A stretch of DNA of 37,483 nt from JAJFUI01 sp039679885 (GCA_039679885.1 JBDKUC010000389.1:1-37483), one strand, 5' to 3'. Positions 14,880-24,110 are shown, counted from the stretch's first letter. Translations and numbers: made by a program. Notes: a model not told the origin generated them from the letters alone.

Positions 14880-15884
14880 GTGCGCGCTCCAAGAAAGACG
14901 GTGCTCGTGCGACGATGGCGGTTGACACTGCTGGGCTTGACGATGGCGGCGGTTTTGGCCTGCGCCCTACGGACGCCGGTCTGCTTGGCCACATCGAGTG
15001 CTCAGGCGACTCCGACAGTGAACTCCGTGCAGCCGTTGTACGCCCCGGAAGTCTGGCGATTGCCGCCGGTCGATCCGCCGCCCCCGCAGGCGCTGACCGT
15101 CTCGCCGGCCGATCCGGTTCCCGCCGCATCGATGTTCGACAGTCCGCCGGTCGCGAACGCCCCGTTCTCGTTGTCGGGCGTCTTGACCGACGGGCCGCGG
15201 TTGGAGACGAGTCCCACCGAGAAGCCGAAGAGACTCTGGGACGGCGGCTTCGACCTGGGCGTCGATGGCTCGGAGGGGAACAGCGACTCGTTCAACCTTC
15301 ACGCCGGATTCCATGCGACGCGGAAAGCGGCCGCCAATATCTTCACCATCAACCTCGACTACAACAAGCGCACCGCTCAAGAGATCAGCACGGCGAACCG
15401 CGCCTTCTTCGATGGCCGTTTCGAACGCATGATCGGCCAATCCCGCTGGTCGTGGTTCGTCCACGAGACGGTCGAGTACGACGAGTTCCAATCGTTCAAC
15501 GTTCGTGACACGTCCGACGCCGGCGTCGGCTACCGGATCATCAAGGATGAAAAAGGGACGCTCATCGGCCGCGTGGGCAGCGGTTTCTCGCACTATTTCG
15601 GCGGCCCGGACAACGGAGAGTACATCCCTGAAGCCGTCTTCGGGACGCAGGTCGAGCGACAAGTGAGCCGGCGGCAGAAGCTCTACGGCGTGGTCGAGTA
15701 CGCGCCCGACCTGACCGGTTTCGCCCGCTTCCGCATGAGGCTACAAGCGGCCTGGGAACTGCTCTTGGACGAGGAGCGGAACCTGAGCCTTCGGGCCGGC
15801 GTGTTGGACCTGTACGACAGCGTCCCGAACGGGGCAAAGCCGAACGACGTCGATTACGCGCTGACGCTGTTGTGGAAGTTTTAG
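14880..15884 (+). CDS. DUF481-type outer-membrane beta-barrel protein
   Basis: 334 residues from GTG 14880; GTG 14901 is an alternative that would trim seven residues. A signal region (LTLLGLTMAAVLACALRTPVCLA) is followed by a proline-rich stretch (PPVDPPPPQ) that may cross the periplasm or peptidoglycan. From about residue 120 the sequence has the alternating pattern of a beta-barrel (FDLGVDGSEGNSDSFNLHAG, LDYNKRTAQEIS) and ends in LLWKF; a C-terminal phenylalanine is the usual recognition signal for BAM insertion. The pattern matches the YdiY/DUF481 salt-induced outer-membrane proteins. Transported substrate unknown. Confidence 0.75.
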   Translation: MRAPRKTVLVRRWRLTLLGLTMAAVLACALRTPVCLATSSAQATPTVNSVQPLYAPEVWRLPPVDPPPPQALTVSPADPVPAASMFDSPPVANAPFSLSGVLTDGPRLETSPTEKPKRLWDGGFDLGVDGSEGNSDSFNLHAGFHATRKAAANIFTINLDYNKRTAQEISTANRAFFDGRFERMIGQSRWSWFVHETVEYDEFQSFNVRDTSDAGVGYRIIKDEKGTLIGRVGSGFSHYFGGPDNGEYIPEAVFGTQVERQVSRRQKLYGVVEYAPDLTGFARFRMRLQAAWELLLDEERNLSLRAGVLDLYDSVPNGAKPNDVDYALTLLWKF

Positions 15885-16060
15885 ATGGAACACCGCTGGA
15901 ACCGCCGATGGCGCCGGCCGTCGTCAATCCCGGCCTGGAACTGTAAGAGCGACTCGTGTCGCCGATCTGGGGCTGCCGCAATTGGCGACCGGAGACGCGT
16001 CTTCCCGTCGCGTTGCATCCCATGAGCCAAATCGCCTGATAGGGCAGAGAGAGGCGAACG

Positions 16061-17953
16061 ATGATCGACCGTGCCGAGGGGTGTGACGACGCGACACGAG
16101 GCTCCGCCTATTCGCGGAGTTTTCTCGCGCTCGTGGCCACCCAGTTCTTCGTCGCGTTGAACGACAACATGTTTCGCTGGCTGGTCGTGCCGATCGGCAA
16201 GGAATTGATGAAAAGACAGTGGGGCGAAATGCCGGAGATCGTTCGGCAATGGATGGAGCCGAAGCCGTTGGCCCTGGCATTGGGGCTGGCCAGCTTCACA
16301 CTGCCCTTCCTGGTCTTCGCCGCACCGGCCGGATTTCTGGCCGACCGCTTCAGCAAGCGAAACGTAATGGTCGCCTTCAAGGCGGCCGAGATCGCCGTCG
16401 TCTCGCTGGGAGTGGCCGCCATTCTGATCGGTAGCGTTCCGCTGATGTTCGTCATGCTGTTTCTTCTCGGCGTCCAGGCGACGATGTTCATCACCGCCAA
16501 ACTCGGCGCGATCCCGGAAATCGTCCGCTCCGACGAAATCTCGAAAGCCAACGGACTGATTAGCATGGTCTCGATGGCGGCCATCATCCTCGGCGGCGTG
16601 GCCGGCAACTGGTTGTATGGCCTGACGCAACCGGCCGGACAGGATCGGTGGTGGATCTATGCCGCCGCGCTCGTGGGGGTGGCCGTGTGCGGCTTTGTGG
16701 CGAGCCTGTTTGTCGGGCCGCTTCGGGCCGCCAATCCCACCCGGCCCATCCCTTGGAATGCCGTCCGACAAACCGCCCGCGATCTTGCTGCGCTCGGAAG
16801 GAAACGATCGCTGTTCCTCGTGGCCTTGGGGAGCGCATACTTTTGGGCGCTTGGGGCGCTATCGCAGATCAACATCGACCAACTCGCCACGGAGGATCTC
16901 CACGTGAGCCAGGTGAGCGTCGGCCTGTTGTTAGCGGCGCTCACGCTCGGCATCGGTGGCGGAGCGCTGCTGGCCGGAATCTGGTCGCGCGGCAAGGTCG
17001 AACTGGGGCTGGTGCCGTTGGGTGGCCTCGGCATCGCCGTCACCTCGATGCTGGTGGCCGTGGTTCCCGGTGGATTTGCTTGGAACTTCCCCGTGGCAAG
17101 CTGCGTCCTGTTGCTGGCGATGGGCGTCATGGCCGGCTTGTACGACATCCCACTTCATGCATTCATTCAAGACCGCAGCCCGGTCGAATCACGCGGCTCG
17201 ATCATGGCGGCGTACAACTTTCTCTGTTTTGCCGGTATGTTGATGGCGTCAGGTGTGTACTGGCTACTGAGCGGCCCGCTGGGTCTCTCCGCTCGCTGGG
17301 TCTTTGTCGCCGGTGGTTTGGCCACCGTACTGGTCACCGTCACGATCGTCCGCCTCCTGCCGTTCCAGACGATGCGGCTGGCCGTGCGGCTGCTGGCCGG
17401 GTGCCTCTATCGCGTTCGCGTCGAGGGCATCGAGAACGTCCCGGCCGGCGGGGCGCTGATCGTGGCAAACCACATCAGTTGGGCTGACGGCGTGCTGCTG
17501 GGCCTCGCTTGCCCGCGACACCCGCGAATGGTCGCCTATGCCGAGTACTTCGAGAGCCGCTGGCTCGGTTGGTTCGGTCGATTGGGGAGAATTATCCCGA
17601 TTGGCCCGACCCGGAAGTCGATGGTCGCATCGATCCGCATGGCCCGTCAGGCCCTGCAACAAGGGGAGCTGGTCGGCATCTTTCCGGAGGGTGGGATCAG
17701 CCGCACCGGTGAAATCCAAGAGTTCCGCCCGGGTTTTCTGTCGATACTGAAGGATACGGGCGCTCCGGTGGTGCCTGTGTACCTCGGCGGTCTTTGGGGC
17801 AGCATTTTTAGCTTCGAGCGTGGCCGATTCTTCTGGAAGTGGCCCCATAAGTGGCCCTATCCCGTCACGATCCGCTTCGGCCGGCCAATCGCTCAGCCCG
17901 AAAATGTTGACCAGGTTCGCCAGGCGGTGGAAGAATTGAGAGGCAAAGACTGA
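16061..17953 (+). CDS. MFS transporter fused to PlsC acyltransferase (LplT-PlsC type)
   Basis: 630 residues. Residues ~15-430 are an MFS transporter of the lysophospholipid flippase (LplT) type, with FFVALNDNMFRWLVVP near the start and APAGFLADRFSKRNVMV as the loop 2-3 motif. Residues ~440-630 are an acyltransferase with the catalytic HX4D as NHISWAD (His471, Asp476) and the substrate-binding FPEGGIS (541-547). The transporter would bring lysophospholipid in and the acyltransferase reacylate it. In Aas-type proteins of other bacteria an acyl-ACP/AMP ligase is fused too; here the ligase is the next gene. Ribosome site GAGAGAGG lies directly before ATG. Gap to the ligase is 152 bp. Confidence 0.88.
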   Translation: MIDRAEGCDDATRGSAYSRSFLALVATQFFVALNDNMFRWLVVPIGKELMKRQWGEMPEIVRQWMEPKPLALALGLASFTLPFLVFAAPAGFLADRFSKRNVMVAFKAAEIAVVSLGVAAILIGSVPLMFVMLFLLGVQATMFITAKLGAIPEIVRSDEISKANGLISMVSMAAIILGGVAGNWLYGLTQPAGQDRWWIYAAALVGVAVCGFVASLFVGPLRAANPTRPIPWNAVRQTARDLAALGRKRSLFLVALGSAYFWALGALSQINIDQLATEDLHVSQVSVGLLLAALTLGIGGGALLAGIWSRGKVELGLVPLGGLGIAVTSMLVAVVPGGFAWNFPVASCVLLLAMGVMAGLYDIPLHAFIQDRSPVESRGSIMAAYNFLCFAGMLMASGVYWLLSGPLGLSARWVFVAGGLATVLVTVTIVRLLPFQTMRLAVRLLAGCLYRVRVEGIENVPAGGALIVANHISWADGVLLGLACPRHPRMVAYAEYFESRWLGWFGRLGRIIPIGPTRKSMVASIRMARQALQQGELVGIFPEGGISRTGEIQEFRPGFLSILKDTGAPVVPVYLGGLWGSIFSFERGRFFWKWPHKWPYPVTIRFGRPIAQPENVDQVRQAVEELRGKD

Positions 17954-18105
17954 CGAGATGGTGTAGGTTACGCGTTAGCATCACGGCGATCTCGCGATGT
18001 CGCAGCGAAGCGGGTTGCCGCAGACCGATGCCCCTCCGTTTCCTCCGTTCCCTCCTGTTGAGAATTGTTCCTCGCGGCTGCGGCGATGTCGCGTTATGCT
18101 GAAGC

Positions 18106-19731
18106 ATGACCGACGCCTTTGGTTCTATGAGAGACAATCGTCCGAGCAGACTGATTCTCCCACGCCGGTTTCTCCGCATGTGCCGGCGGCGGATGTGGCG
18201 GCCGAAAGTCGCCGATTCGACGGGCGCCGAACTGACCGGCGCTCAACTTCTGTTGCGGACGCTCATTCTTCGCCGCGTGCTGCGTCGAGACGTGTTGGAC
18301 CGCGATGAGCAACAAGTGGGCCTGCTGTTGCCGCCGTCGGTCGCGGCCGTCGTGGCGAACGCAGCTCTGGCCATTGACCGCCGGGTGGCCGTCAACCTGA
18401 ACTACACGCTGACGCCCGACGTGATCGACGATTGCGTCGCCCAATGCGGTATCCGGCACGTGCTGACCAGTCGTCGCGTCATCGAAAAGCTCGGCCTGAA
18501 GCTCAACGCCAACCTGGTCTTTCTCGAAGATTTCAAGGACAAGGCCACGCGTGCGGACAAGGTCGCCGGCGCGGCCATGACGTGGCTCATGCCGGTCCGG
18601 TGGCTCGAACGCCGGCTCGGGCTCCGAAAAGTTCGCGGCGACGACTTGCTGACGATCATCTTCACGTCCGGATCGACGGGCCGGCCGAAAGGCGTGATGC
18701 TCACCCAGCGAAACGTCGCCTCCAACGTCGACGCGATCAACCAGATCATTCGTCTTGCGGGCGATGACGTCCTGGTGGGCATCCTTCCGGTGTTCCATTC
18801 GTTCGGCTACACGACCACGATGTGGACGGTGCTCGCGCTGCCGCCGAAAGGCATCTATCACTTCAGCCCGCTCGAGGCCCGCGAGGTCGGCAAGCTCTGC
18901 CGCCGCCACGGCGCGACGATCATGATCGGCACGCCGACGTTCGTACGCTCATACTTGCGACGGTGCGAACCGGAGGACTTCCGCACGCTCGATGTGGTTT
19001 TCACCGGGGCCGAAAAGCTATCGGTCGAGTTGTGTGATGCGTTCGAGAAGCGGTTCGGCGTTCGCCCGGTCGAGGGTTACGGCACCACGGAACTCTCGCC
19101 GGTCGTCTCGGCCAACATTCCGCCAAGCCGCGCCACCAGCACGAAGCACGAAGGCGTGAAGGAGGGGACCGTCGGCCGCACCCTGCCGGGCATCACGGCG
19201 AAGGTCGTCGATCTCGACACGGGCGAGGACCTCGGCGCCCATCGTTCCGGCATGTTGTTGATCAAGGGCCCGAACGTGATGAAGGGCTACTATGGCCGGC
19301 CGGAACAAACGGCCGACGTCATTCACGACGGCTGGTACACGACCGGCGACGTGGCCGAGATCGACGCCGAGGGGTTCATCAAAATCACCGGCCGCATCAG
19401 CCGCTTCTCGAAGCTCGGCGGCGAGATGGTCCCGCACATTCGCGTCGAAGAGGCCATCGCCGGTGTGCTGCGGCTTGACGAGGACGATCTGAAGGTGGCC
19501 GTCACCGCGGTGCCGGATCCGAAGAAAGGCGAGCGGCTCGTAGTGCTCTACACCGAACTGGCGCGAAGTCCCGAGGAAATCTGCCAGGCCCTCCGCGCCG
19601 GCGGGCTTCCGCCGCTCTGGATTCCTTCGCCCGATAGCTTCCGCCGCGTCACCGCGTTGCCGCTCTTGGGCACCGGCAAGCTCGACCTGAAACGCGTCAA
19701 GGACGTGGCGCTGGCCGAGTTTGGCAAGTAA
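18106..19731 (+). CDS. AMP-dependent acyl-activating enzyme (acyl-ACP/acyl-CoA synthetase, Aas-ligase-like)
   Basis: 541 residues of the adenylate-forming superfamily. P-loop-like motif TSGSTGRPKG (187-196), YGTTE (325-329), WYTTGD and KITGRISRFSKLGGEMVP hinge motif are intact; the C-terminal catalytic Lys is in GTGKLDLKRV. It would activate fatty acid with ATP and pass it to ACP or CoA, and with the preceding MFS-PlsC gene it makes up the three functions of an Aas/LplT system. A TATGCT ends five bases before the ATG and there is no Shine-Dalgarno; a -35 box is not convincing. Some N-terminal residues may be non-native because the start region is basic and poorly conserved. Confidence 0.88.
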   Translation: MTDAFGSMRDNRPSRLILPRRFLRMCRRRMWRPKVADSTGAELTGAQLLLRTLILRRVLRRDVLDRDEQQVGLLLPPSVAAVVANAALAIDRRVAVNLNYTLTPDVIDDCVAQCGIRHVLTSRRVIEKLGLKLNANLVFLEDFKDKATRADKVAGAAMTWLMPVRWLERRLGLRKVRGDDLLTIIFTSGSTGRPKGVMLTQRNVASNVDAINQIIRLAGDDVLVGILPVFHSFGYTTTMWTVLALPPKGIYHFSPLEAREVGKLCRRHGATIMIGTPTFVRSYLRRCEPEDFRTLDVVFTGAEKLSVELCDAFEKRFGVRPVEGYGTTELSPVVSANIPPSRATSTKHEGVKEGTVGRTLPGITAKVVDLDTGEDLGAHRSGMLLIKGPNVMKGYYGRPEQTADVIHDGWYTTGDVAEIDAEGFIKITGRISRFSKLGGEMVPHIRVEEAIAGVLRLDEDDLKVAVTAVPDPKKGERLVVLYTELARSPEEICQALRAGGLPPLWIPSPDSFRRVTALPLLGTGKLDLKRVKDVALAEFGK

Positions 19732-19755
19732 CGCTGCAACGTCGTTTGTAGCTCG

Positions 19756-19896
19756 TTCGTAGTTCCGCCTTTAGGCGGCGATTCGCTTGTAACGCCTGAC
19801 TGCAAAGTCGTTTGCAGTTCCGCCTTTAGGCGGAAGATGGCCGCCTAAAGGCGGGACTACGAACGGAAATAACGCCTAAAGGCGGGACTACGAACG
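19756..19896. repeat. Cluster of four REP-E palindromes
   Basis: Units: 19756-19778 (forward), 19798-19833 (forward, preceded by GACTGCAAAGTCG), 19841-19865 (reverse) and 19873-19896 (reverse). All share TAGTTCCGCCTTTAGGCGG or its complement with minor changes. The last two are in direct tandem. The cluster ends five bases before the GGGAGAGG ribosome site of the next gene, so repeat DNA makes up nearly all of its upstream region. Confidence 0.9.
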
Positions 19897-19911
19897 CGAG
19901 GGAGAGGCCGA

Positions 19912-20949
19912 ATGGGCATGCGTGGTTTCGCCATCGTCTTGTTGCTTGCTCTCGCGCAGCCTGCATTCAGCGGGACGCCGTCGCCGGACCTGGAACGGTC
20001 CTATTGGGTCCACGCCTCGCTCGGTTCCTTGTTGCAAAAGGGATACATGAAGGCGGACGCGAAGCCGGCCGAAATGCCGAGGCGGCAGGAGGTGCAAAAC
20101 GCGGCGAGGCTGCTTGCCGGGCCCTACGCGGCGAATCGGCTCTACCTGGTCTACCATCACGAGCTACCGATCGACGACGCCCGGCGGGTGTTCACGTGGT
20201 GGCGCGAAGCGCTGCCGGCCGGGGTGGAAATCGTGCCCTCCTTGGTGCTCCGCATGTACGACAAACAGGAAACGCCCGTTTGGACGCCGCAAGAGGCCGC
20301 TGCGCTGGCCGACTTCTTTCGCAAGAACATCAACCGCGATCGCATCGCTGTCTACGACGTCTATCCGGATCGCGATCAGGGACCGGCGTTGACCGAACTG
20401 GCCGCGAGGTTTCCAAAGGGATTGCTCCGGGTCGGCGTTCAGCCGGAGGAAGCCCTTCCGGCATCTGTTGTCGAAGGGGTCGAAGACACTTGGAGCGGAT
20501 TCTGTCACGGCCGTCGGAACGTCGAGGACTGGCAGCAGCCGGGCTTCGGCGCGGAAACGCTCCGCCGCTGGGTCGAGCTGCGCAATCGCGGTCGGATGCC
20601 CATCGCGTGGGACCTGATAGCCGTCGCCTGGGACTATCGCCCAACGCGGCGAGGAGAGTTTCCAGGCTACGACGACGCCGAGAAGAACGAGCCGCTGCCG
20701 CCGGGCCGCAACCGCTTGGCCGCGGAGTTGATCCGAAGGACCGCCCGGGCCGAGGTCTTCGCCGGCTTCAGCAGCGACCTGTGCATTCTCGATGCGAACT
20801 CCCGCGCGGCCGCCCATGATGGTTCAGCCGCCGGGTTCTACGAATCGCTCCGCCAAGGCCGCGAGTACGACGGCTACTACGCCGCCCCGCTCAAGGAAAT
20901 CGCGGCCATCTATCGCGAGTTGCGAGACGCGGCAAAAAGGCCGAACTAA
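19912..20949 (+). CDS. Secreted hypothetical protein
   Basis: 345 residues. Signal peptide MGMRGFAIVLLLALAQPAFSG is clear, with cleavage likely after AFS. The mature protein has alternating helices and strands (NRLYLVYHHELPIDDARR, IVPSLVLRMYD, RIAVYDVYPDRDQ, GLLRVGVQPEE, MPIAWDLIAVAWDY), compatible with a TIM-barrel like that of glycoside-hydrolase-type proteins, but I see no known catalytic signature. Ribosome site GGGAGAGG with good spacing. It does not share an operon with its neighbours. Function unknown. Confidence 0.7.
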   Translation: MGMRGFAIVLLLALAQPAFSGTPSPDLERSYWVHASLGSLLQKGYMKADAKPAEMPRRQEVQNAARLLAGPYAANRLYLVYHHELPIDDARRVFTWWREALPAGVEIVPSLVLRMYDKQETPVWTPQEAAALADFFRKNINRDRIAVYDVYPDRDQGPALTELAARFPKGLLRVGVQPEEALPASVVEGVEDTWSGFCHGRRNVEDWQQPGFGAETLRRWVELRNRGRMPIAWDLIAVAWDYRPTRRGEFPGYDDAEKNEPLPPGRNRLAAELIRRTARAEVFAGFSSDLCILDANSRAAAHDGSAAGFYESLRQGREYDGYYAAPLKEIAAIYRELRDAAKRPN

Positions 20950-20990
20950 TGCCTGGCAGAGCGGAAAGGTCTCGTCGACACGCTGGGTGC

Positions 20991-21066
20991 CATGCCCACG
21001 CTTGCCGTGGGCATGAGGAAGCGGCAAACATGCTTGCTGTCTCGCTGCGCTCGCTTAGCAAGCATG
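20991..21066. repeat. Double hairpin (CATGCCCACG and CATGCTTGCT families)
   Basis: First hairpin CATGCCCACG-CTTGC-CGTGGGCATG (20991-21015); second CATGCTTGCT ... AGCAAGCATG (21029-21038 with 21057-21066). Both have perfect 10-bp stems and both open with CATGC. They lie between convergent genes, so they could also act in transcription termination, but no T-tract follows. Confidence 0.85.
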
Positions 21067-21150
21067 GCGCCCATAAGTCAACCATTTGTTTGAGCACCAC
21101 ACTAGAGTGGGAATGTCCCGTAGACAAGCCCCGTTGACGGCAGCCCTTTG

Positions 21151-23595
21151 TCACCTCTCGTCGTCGCTCGAAATGGCTTCCCCGCCATCGCGAGTGAACA
21201 TTGCGCGGAGCGCCTTCGGATCGATCGAACGTTGGATGATCTGCACGGCGCCGTCGGCAAAGCCGGCGATGAAGCCGTTCGACCTGAGTCCCACGAGTCC
21301 CTTGATCGGATCCTTCTCGTCGTACTCGAAATCGTCCGGCTTGGTCCACGGCACGGCCCGGGCGTCGGAGACCTCGACCGTCATGATCGTGTTGGACAGC
21401 CCGTCTCGGATCTGACCGAAGCTGACCGGCGTTTCGTTCGAGATGACGCTTCTATTGCTTCGGACGGCCAGGTAGTTCGTCTTTCCGCTTGCGGCGACCG
21501 CGCTGTTGGGGTCTCGATAGACGGCCGGGATCCGGGCGATCAGCTTCTTGTTATGCGGGCTGTCCCACGGCTCATCCATGTGGAACTCCCTGGATAGCGT
21601 GTCTCCTTCAATGTAGGGCAAAATGAGCACACGCCAACTCAGGAGCGGCTTGCCGTTCTTGTCGACCGCGTAGGCCGGCGGCAGCTTGCGGTTCGCCTGC
21701 GCGTAATTGTGGATGGCCAGCGCGATTTGCTTCATGTTGTTCGTTGACTGCATTCGTCGGGCCGCTTCGCGCGACGCTTGGACGGCCGGCAACAGCAGCG
21801 CGGCCGCGACGCCCGGCGAGGCCGAAAGCCTGCCCACGCCCGGCATTGTGCCGCGTTCGGTGACTACAATGCCGCCGGCCGTTCGCCGGACGGCGAAGCA
21901 CGGTGGCTGCAAGTGCGGCCGAACGGCTCCGGCCGAGGGGAGCAGGCTCGGATCGAGTTCGACGCCGTTGCGACTCACCAACCAGGACGCGCCCTTCAGC
22001 CAGGTCAACATGGCAGGATACAGCGTGTCGAAGACGCGCGGCGTGTTGACGTAGGCCAGCTTCACGGGGCCGTTTTCACCCCGCAACGCATTCGCCACGA
22101 CGGGCAGTTGGCCCAACGGCTTGAAATCGCCTCGCCGGCTCAGGTAGCCCTTGATGCACTGCGGATTCAGGCCGACGATCACTTCCTTGTCGGTCACGCA
22201 CCACGAGGGGCTAAACGGCGGCGCCGCCATGCCGCTCTGGTCGTACACATGAATGTGCCGCCCGGCAAACTCGACGTCGCGCAGCTTCTGCGTGGAATAG
22301 AAGAAGCTGCCGAAGCGGGGATTCTGCTCGCGCATCTCCCGCATTGTCTCCTCGCGCTGGGCGATGACTTTCTGCATCAATGCAACCAGCTTGGCGTCGC
22401 TGGCCGCGGCCTGCTTCGCGTCCTTGACCGGGGCGACGAGCGTAATGCCGAGCAGGGCCCCGCCCTCGTTGGGCGAGTCGTAGATCGTCCACGTGTCGCC
22501 CAGCGGCGCGAGGATGTCTTCCTGGAGTCCCAAGCCTGTGACTTGCTTCGCCCGTTGCACGCCTGCGTCCATCTCGGTCTTCGCGTTCGGATCGATGCCG
22601 GCGACGACCTCTTGGATGATCTTCCACGCCATTTCAGGATCGAGTCGGAAGGCCACGGCGAACGTGGCGTCGGCGGGAACGGCCGCCAGATCGGCGGGCG
22701 TGAGCGGCTTGGCCTCGGCCAGCCGCAAGACGCCTTCCGGCGAGCCGTCGATGTCGAGCAGCGACTTGTTGACGAAGCCACCCTGGTCCAGGCCGGTAAC
22801 GCCCCGGAGCGTGGTGACGTTGCCGAAGCCGATCGCCTTCAAGACTCTGGCGGCTTCGGGACCAGCAATTGGCAGGATGGCTTTCAGATTGATGTAGCTG
22901 ACCGTCGAGACGCGCTCGACGGGCAGGTCTTGATGCAGCTTCGTGAGCCAGGCGGGCGGTTGGCCCTCGGCTCGCTTGAGCATCGCTTCGATTTCGCCGT
23001 CGCCGAGGCCGATCCAGAGCCGCTTGTCTTTGAAGCCCCAGACGATCACCGGACCGCGGGGCGTCTCGACCTTCTTCCATTTCTGGCCGGCAATCTCAAC
23101 CGACGTGACAGGGATGGGCAATTGCTCGATGACTTGGACAATCGCCGCTTCGATCTTGGCGGCCTCATCGCCAAAGTTGATCATCGCGCCGCCGCGGAGG
23201 GCCGGCCCGCTGGGCTGCATCTCGACCGACGAAATGTAGACGACCGTCGGCTTTGTCAGCGGCAGCATCGCCACGTCGACGACTTTCTCGGCCGAAAGCG
23301 TCTCGGGAACGCCTTGCCTCTTCATGGCTGTCTCGAGCCCGGCGGTGACCGCTTGGCGAAGCGTGGCGACCATCTGCCGCACCTCGGGCTCGGCCATCAG
23401 TTGCTCGGTCTGGTTGCCGCTCTTGGCATCCGCCGGGGCGACGCCGGCCGAGCTGAAGTAGAAGAGGCACTGCTGCGGGGCGACGTTCGCCGCCGCGGGG
23501 TCGGCCGGTTGCGGTGGCACGCCCAGCGGAAGCCCGACGCCTCCGATCAGGGCCAAGAGAATCGCATGGAACGGAGAAAGAAAACCTGCGGACAT
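21151..23595 (-). CDS. Large secreted protein with C-terminal DUF1559 (pseudopilin-like) domain
   Basis: 814 residues from ATG 23595, chosen for the AAGGAG ribosome site six bases upstream and the signal peptide MSAGFLSPFHAILLALIGGV. Residues ~25-590 form a repeated alpha/beta region with no family I can name (DVAMLPLTKPTVVYISSVEM, EPEMAWKIIQEV-like blocks). From about residue 595 the protein contains PAVQASREAARRMQSTNNMK and IALAIHNYAQANRKLPPAY, the hallmark of DUF1559/SBP_bac_10 planctomycete proteins, and ends with the FADGAVQII (H-x9-DG-like) element. In ordinary DUF1559 proteins this helix directly follows a prepilin cleavage site; here it is internal and no prepilin peptidase motif is present. 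Expected to be exported and associated with the envelope. Confidence 0.82.
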   Translation of the reverse strand: MSAGFLSPFHAILLALIGGVGLPLGVPPQPADPAAANVAPQQCLFYFSSAGVAPADAKSGNQTEQLMAEPEVRQMVATLRQAVTAGLETAMKRQGVPETLSAEKVVDVAMLPLTKPTVVYISSVEMQPSGPALRGGAMINFGDEAAKIEAAIVQVIEQLPIPVTSVEIAGQKWKKVETPRGPVIVWGFKDKRLWIGLGDGEIEAMLKRAEGQPPAWLTKLHQDLPVERVSTVSYINLKAILPIAGPEAARVLKAIGFGNVTTLRGVTGLDQGGFVNKSLLDIDGSPEGVLRLAEAKPLTPADLAAVPADATFAVAFRLDPEMAWKIIQEVVAGIDPNAKTEMDAGVQRAKQVTGLGLQEDILAPLGDTWTIYDSPNEGGALLGITLVAPVKDAKQAAASDAKLVALMQKVIAQREETMREMREQNPRFGSFFYSTQKLRDVEFAGRHIHVYDQSGMAAPPFSPSWCVTDKEVIVGLNPQCIKGYLSRRGDFKPLGQLPVVANALRGENGPVKLAYVNTPRVFDTLYPAMLTWLKGASWLVSRNGVELDPSLLPSAGAVRPHLQPPCFAVRRTAGGIVVTERGTMPGVGRLSASPGVAAALLLPAVQASREAARRMQSTNNMKQIALAIHNYAQANRKLPPAYAVDKNGKPLLSWRVLILPYIEGDTLSREFHMDEPWDSPHNKKLIARIPAVYRDPNSAVAASGKTNYLAVRSNRSVISNETPVSFGQIRDGLSNTIMTVEVSDARAVPWTKPDDFEYDEKDPIKGLVGLRSNGFIAGFADGAVQIIQRSIDPKALRAMFTRDGGEAISSDDER

Positions 23596-23698
23596 CTTGC
23601 GCTCCTTGGATAACGGTGCCCCGTTGCCCGTTGAAGGTACCAACAACGAGGTAAATGTCAATCCCTCAGGGCGGCGCAGCAACAGGGCTGCAAGATGG

Positions 23699-23721
23699 TT
23701 CGTAGTTCCGCCTTCAGGCGG
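23699..23721. repeat. Single REP-E copy
   Basis: TTCGTAGTTCCG followed by CCTTCAGGCGG; one base differs from the consensus (C for T in the centre). Lies 104 bases upstream of the DUF1559 gene start. Confidence 0.85.
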
Positions 23722-23783
23722 CCGTATCGGCAGAGGCGCTGGCTGATGCCGGAACTAGTCCGGATTTCTCACCAAGGCGTAGT

Positions 23784-23920
23784 GTAGGGTGGGTCAAGCA
23801 AACCAAGGCGATGGTGGGGCTCCCGTCGCGGCAACTCGTTCTGCGAATTGACAGAGTGCGAATCATCGTTGATTGGTTTGCGAAGCCCCACCATGTATTT
23901 GCGACGTCGACCCACCCTAC
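23784..23920. repeat. Inverted-repeat element with GTAGGGTGGGTC ends
   Basis: Outer arms GTAGGGTGGGTC (23784-23795) and GACCCACCCTAC (23909-23920) are perfect. Two more inverted pairs lie inside: GCAAACCAA with TTGGTTTGC (23798-23806, 23873-23881) and ATGGTGGGGCT with AGCCCCACCAT (23811-23821, 23884-23894). The inner pairs interleave rather than nest, so they cannot all pair at once. Confidence 0.88.
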
Positions 23921-24110
23921 GGTGAGAATTGCGGGCCAGGAACGCGCCCGCCGAAGACCTTTTCGCCGATCGACCTGAAACAGTTCGCTAAAGTTCGTCG
24001 GCGCTGGTAGACGATAACGTTTGCAACGATTGTATCGGACGCAACCATTCTGCATGCGGAGTTGTTGCGGCAAGTTGGGGAAGATGCGCGATTATCAATG
24101 GAGGTTGCCC

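Larger units (their letters stand above)
23596..24110. other. Non-coding gap, 515 bp
   Basis: Between divergently oriented genes. Holds the REP-E copy at 23699-23721 and the inverted-repeat element 23784-23920. Region 23921-24110 shows nothing I can name; the frame open from 24021 lacks a signal or ribosome site until ATG 24111. Confidence 0.65.

Noticed and set aside
21778..23613. Plus-strand frame over the DUF1559 gene (611 codons)
   Set aside because: Antisense shadow, no start signal or domain.
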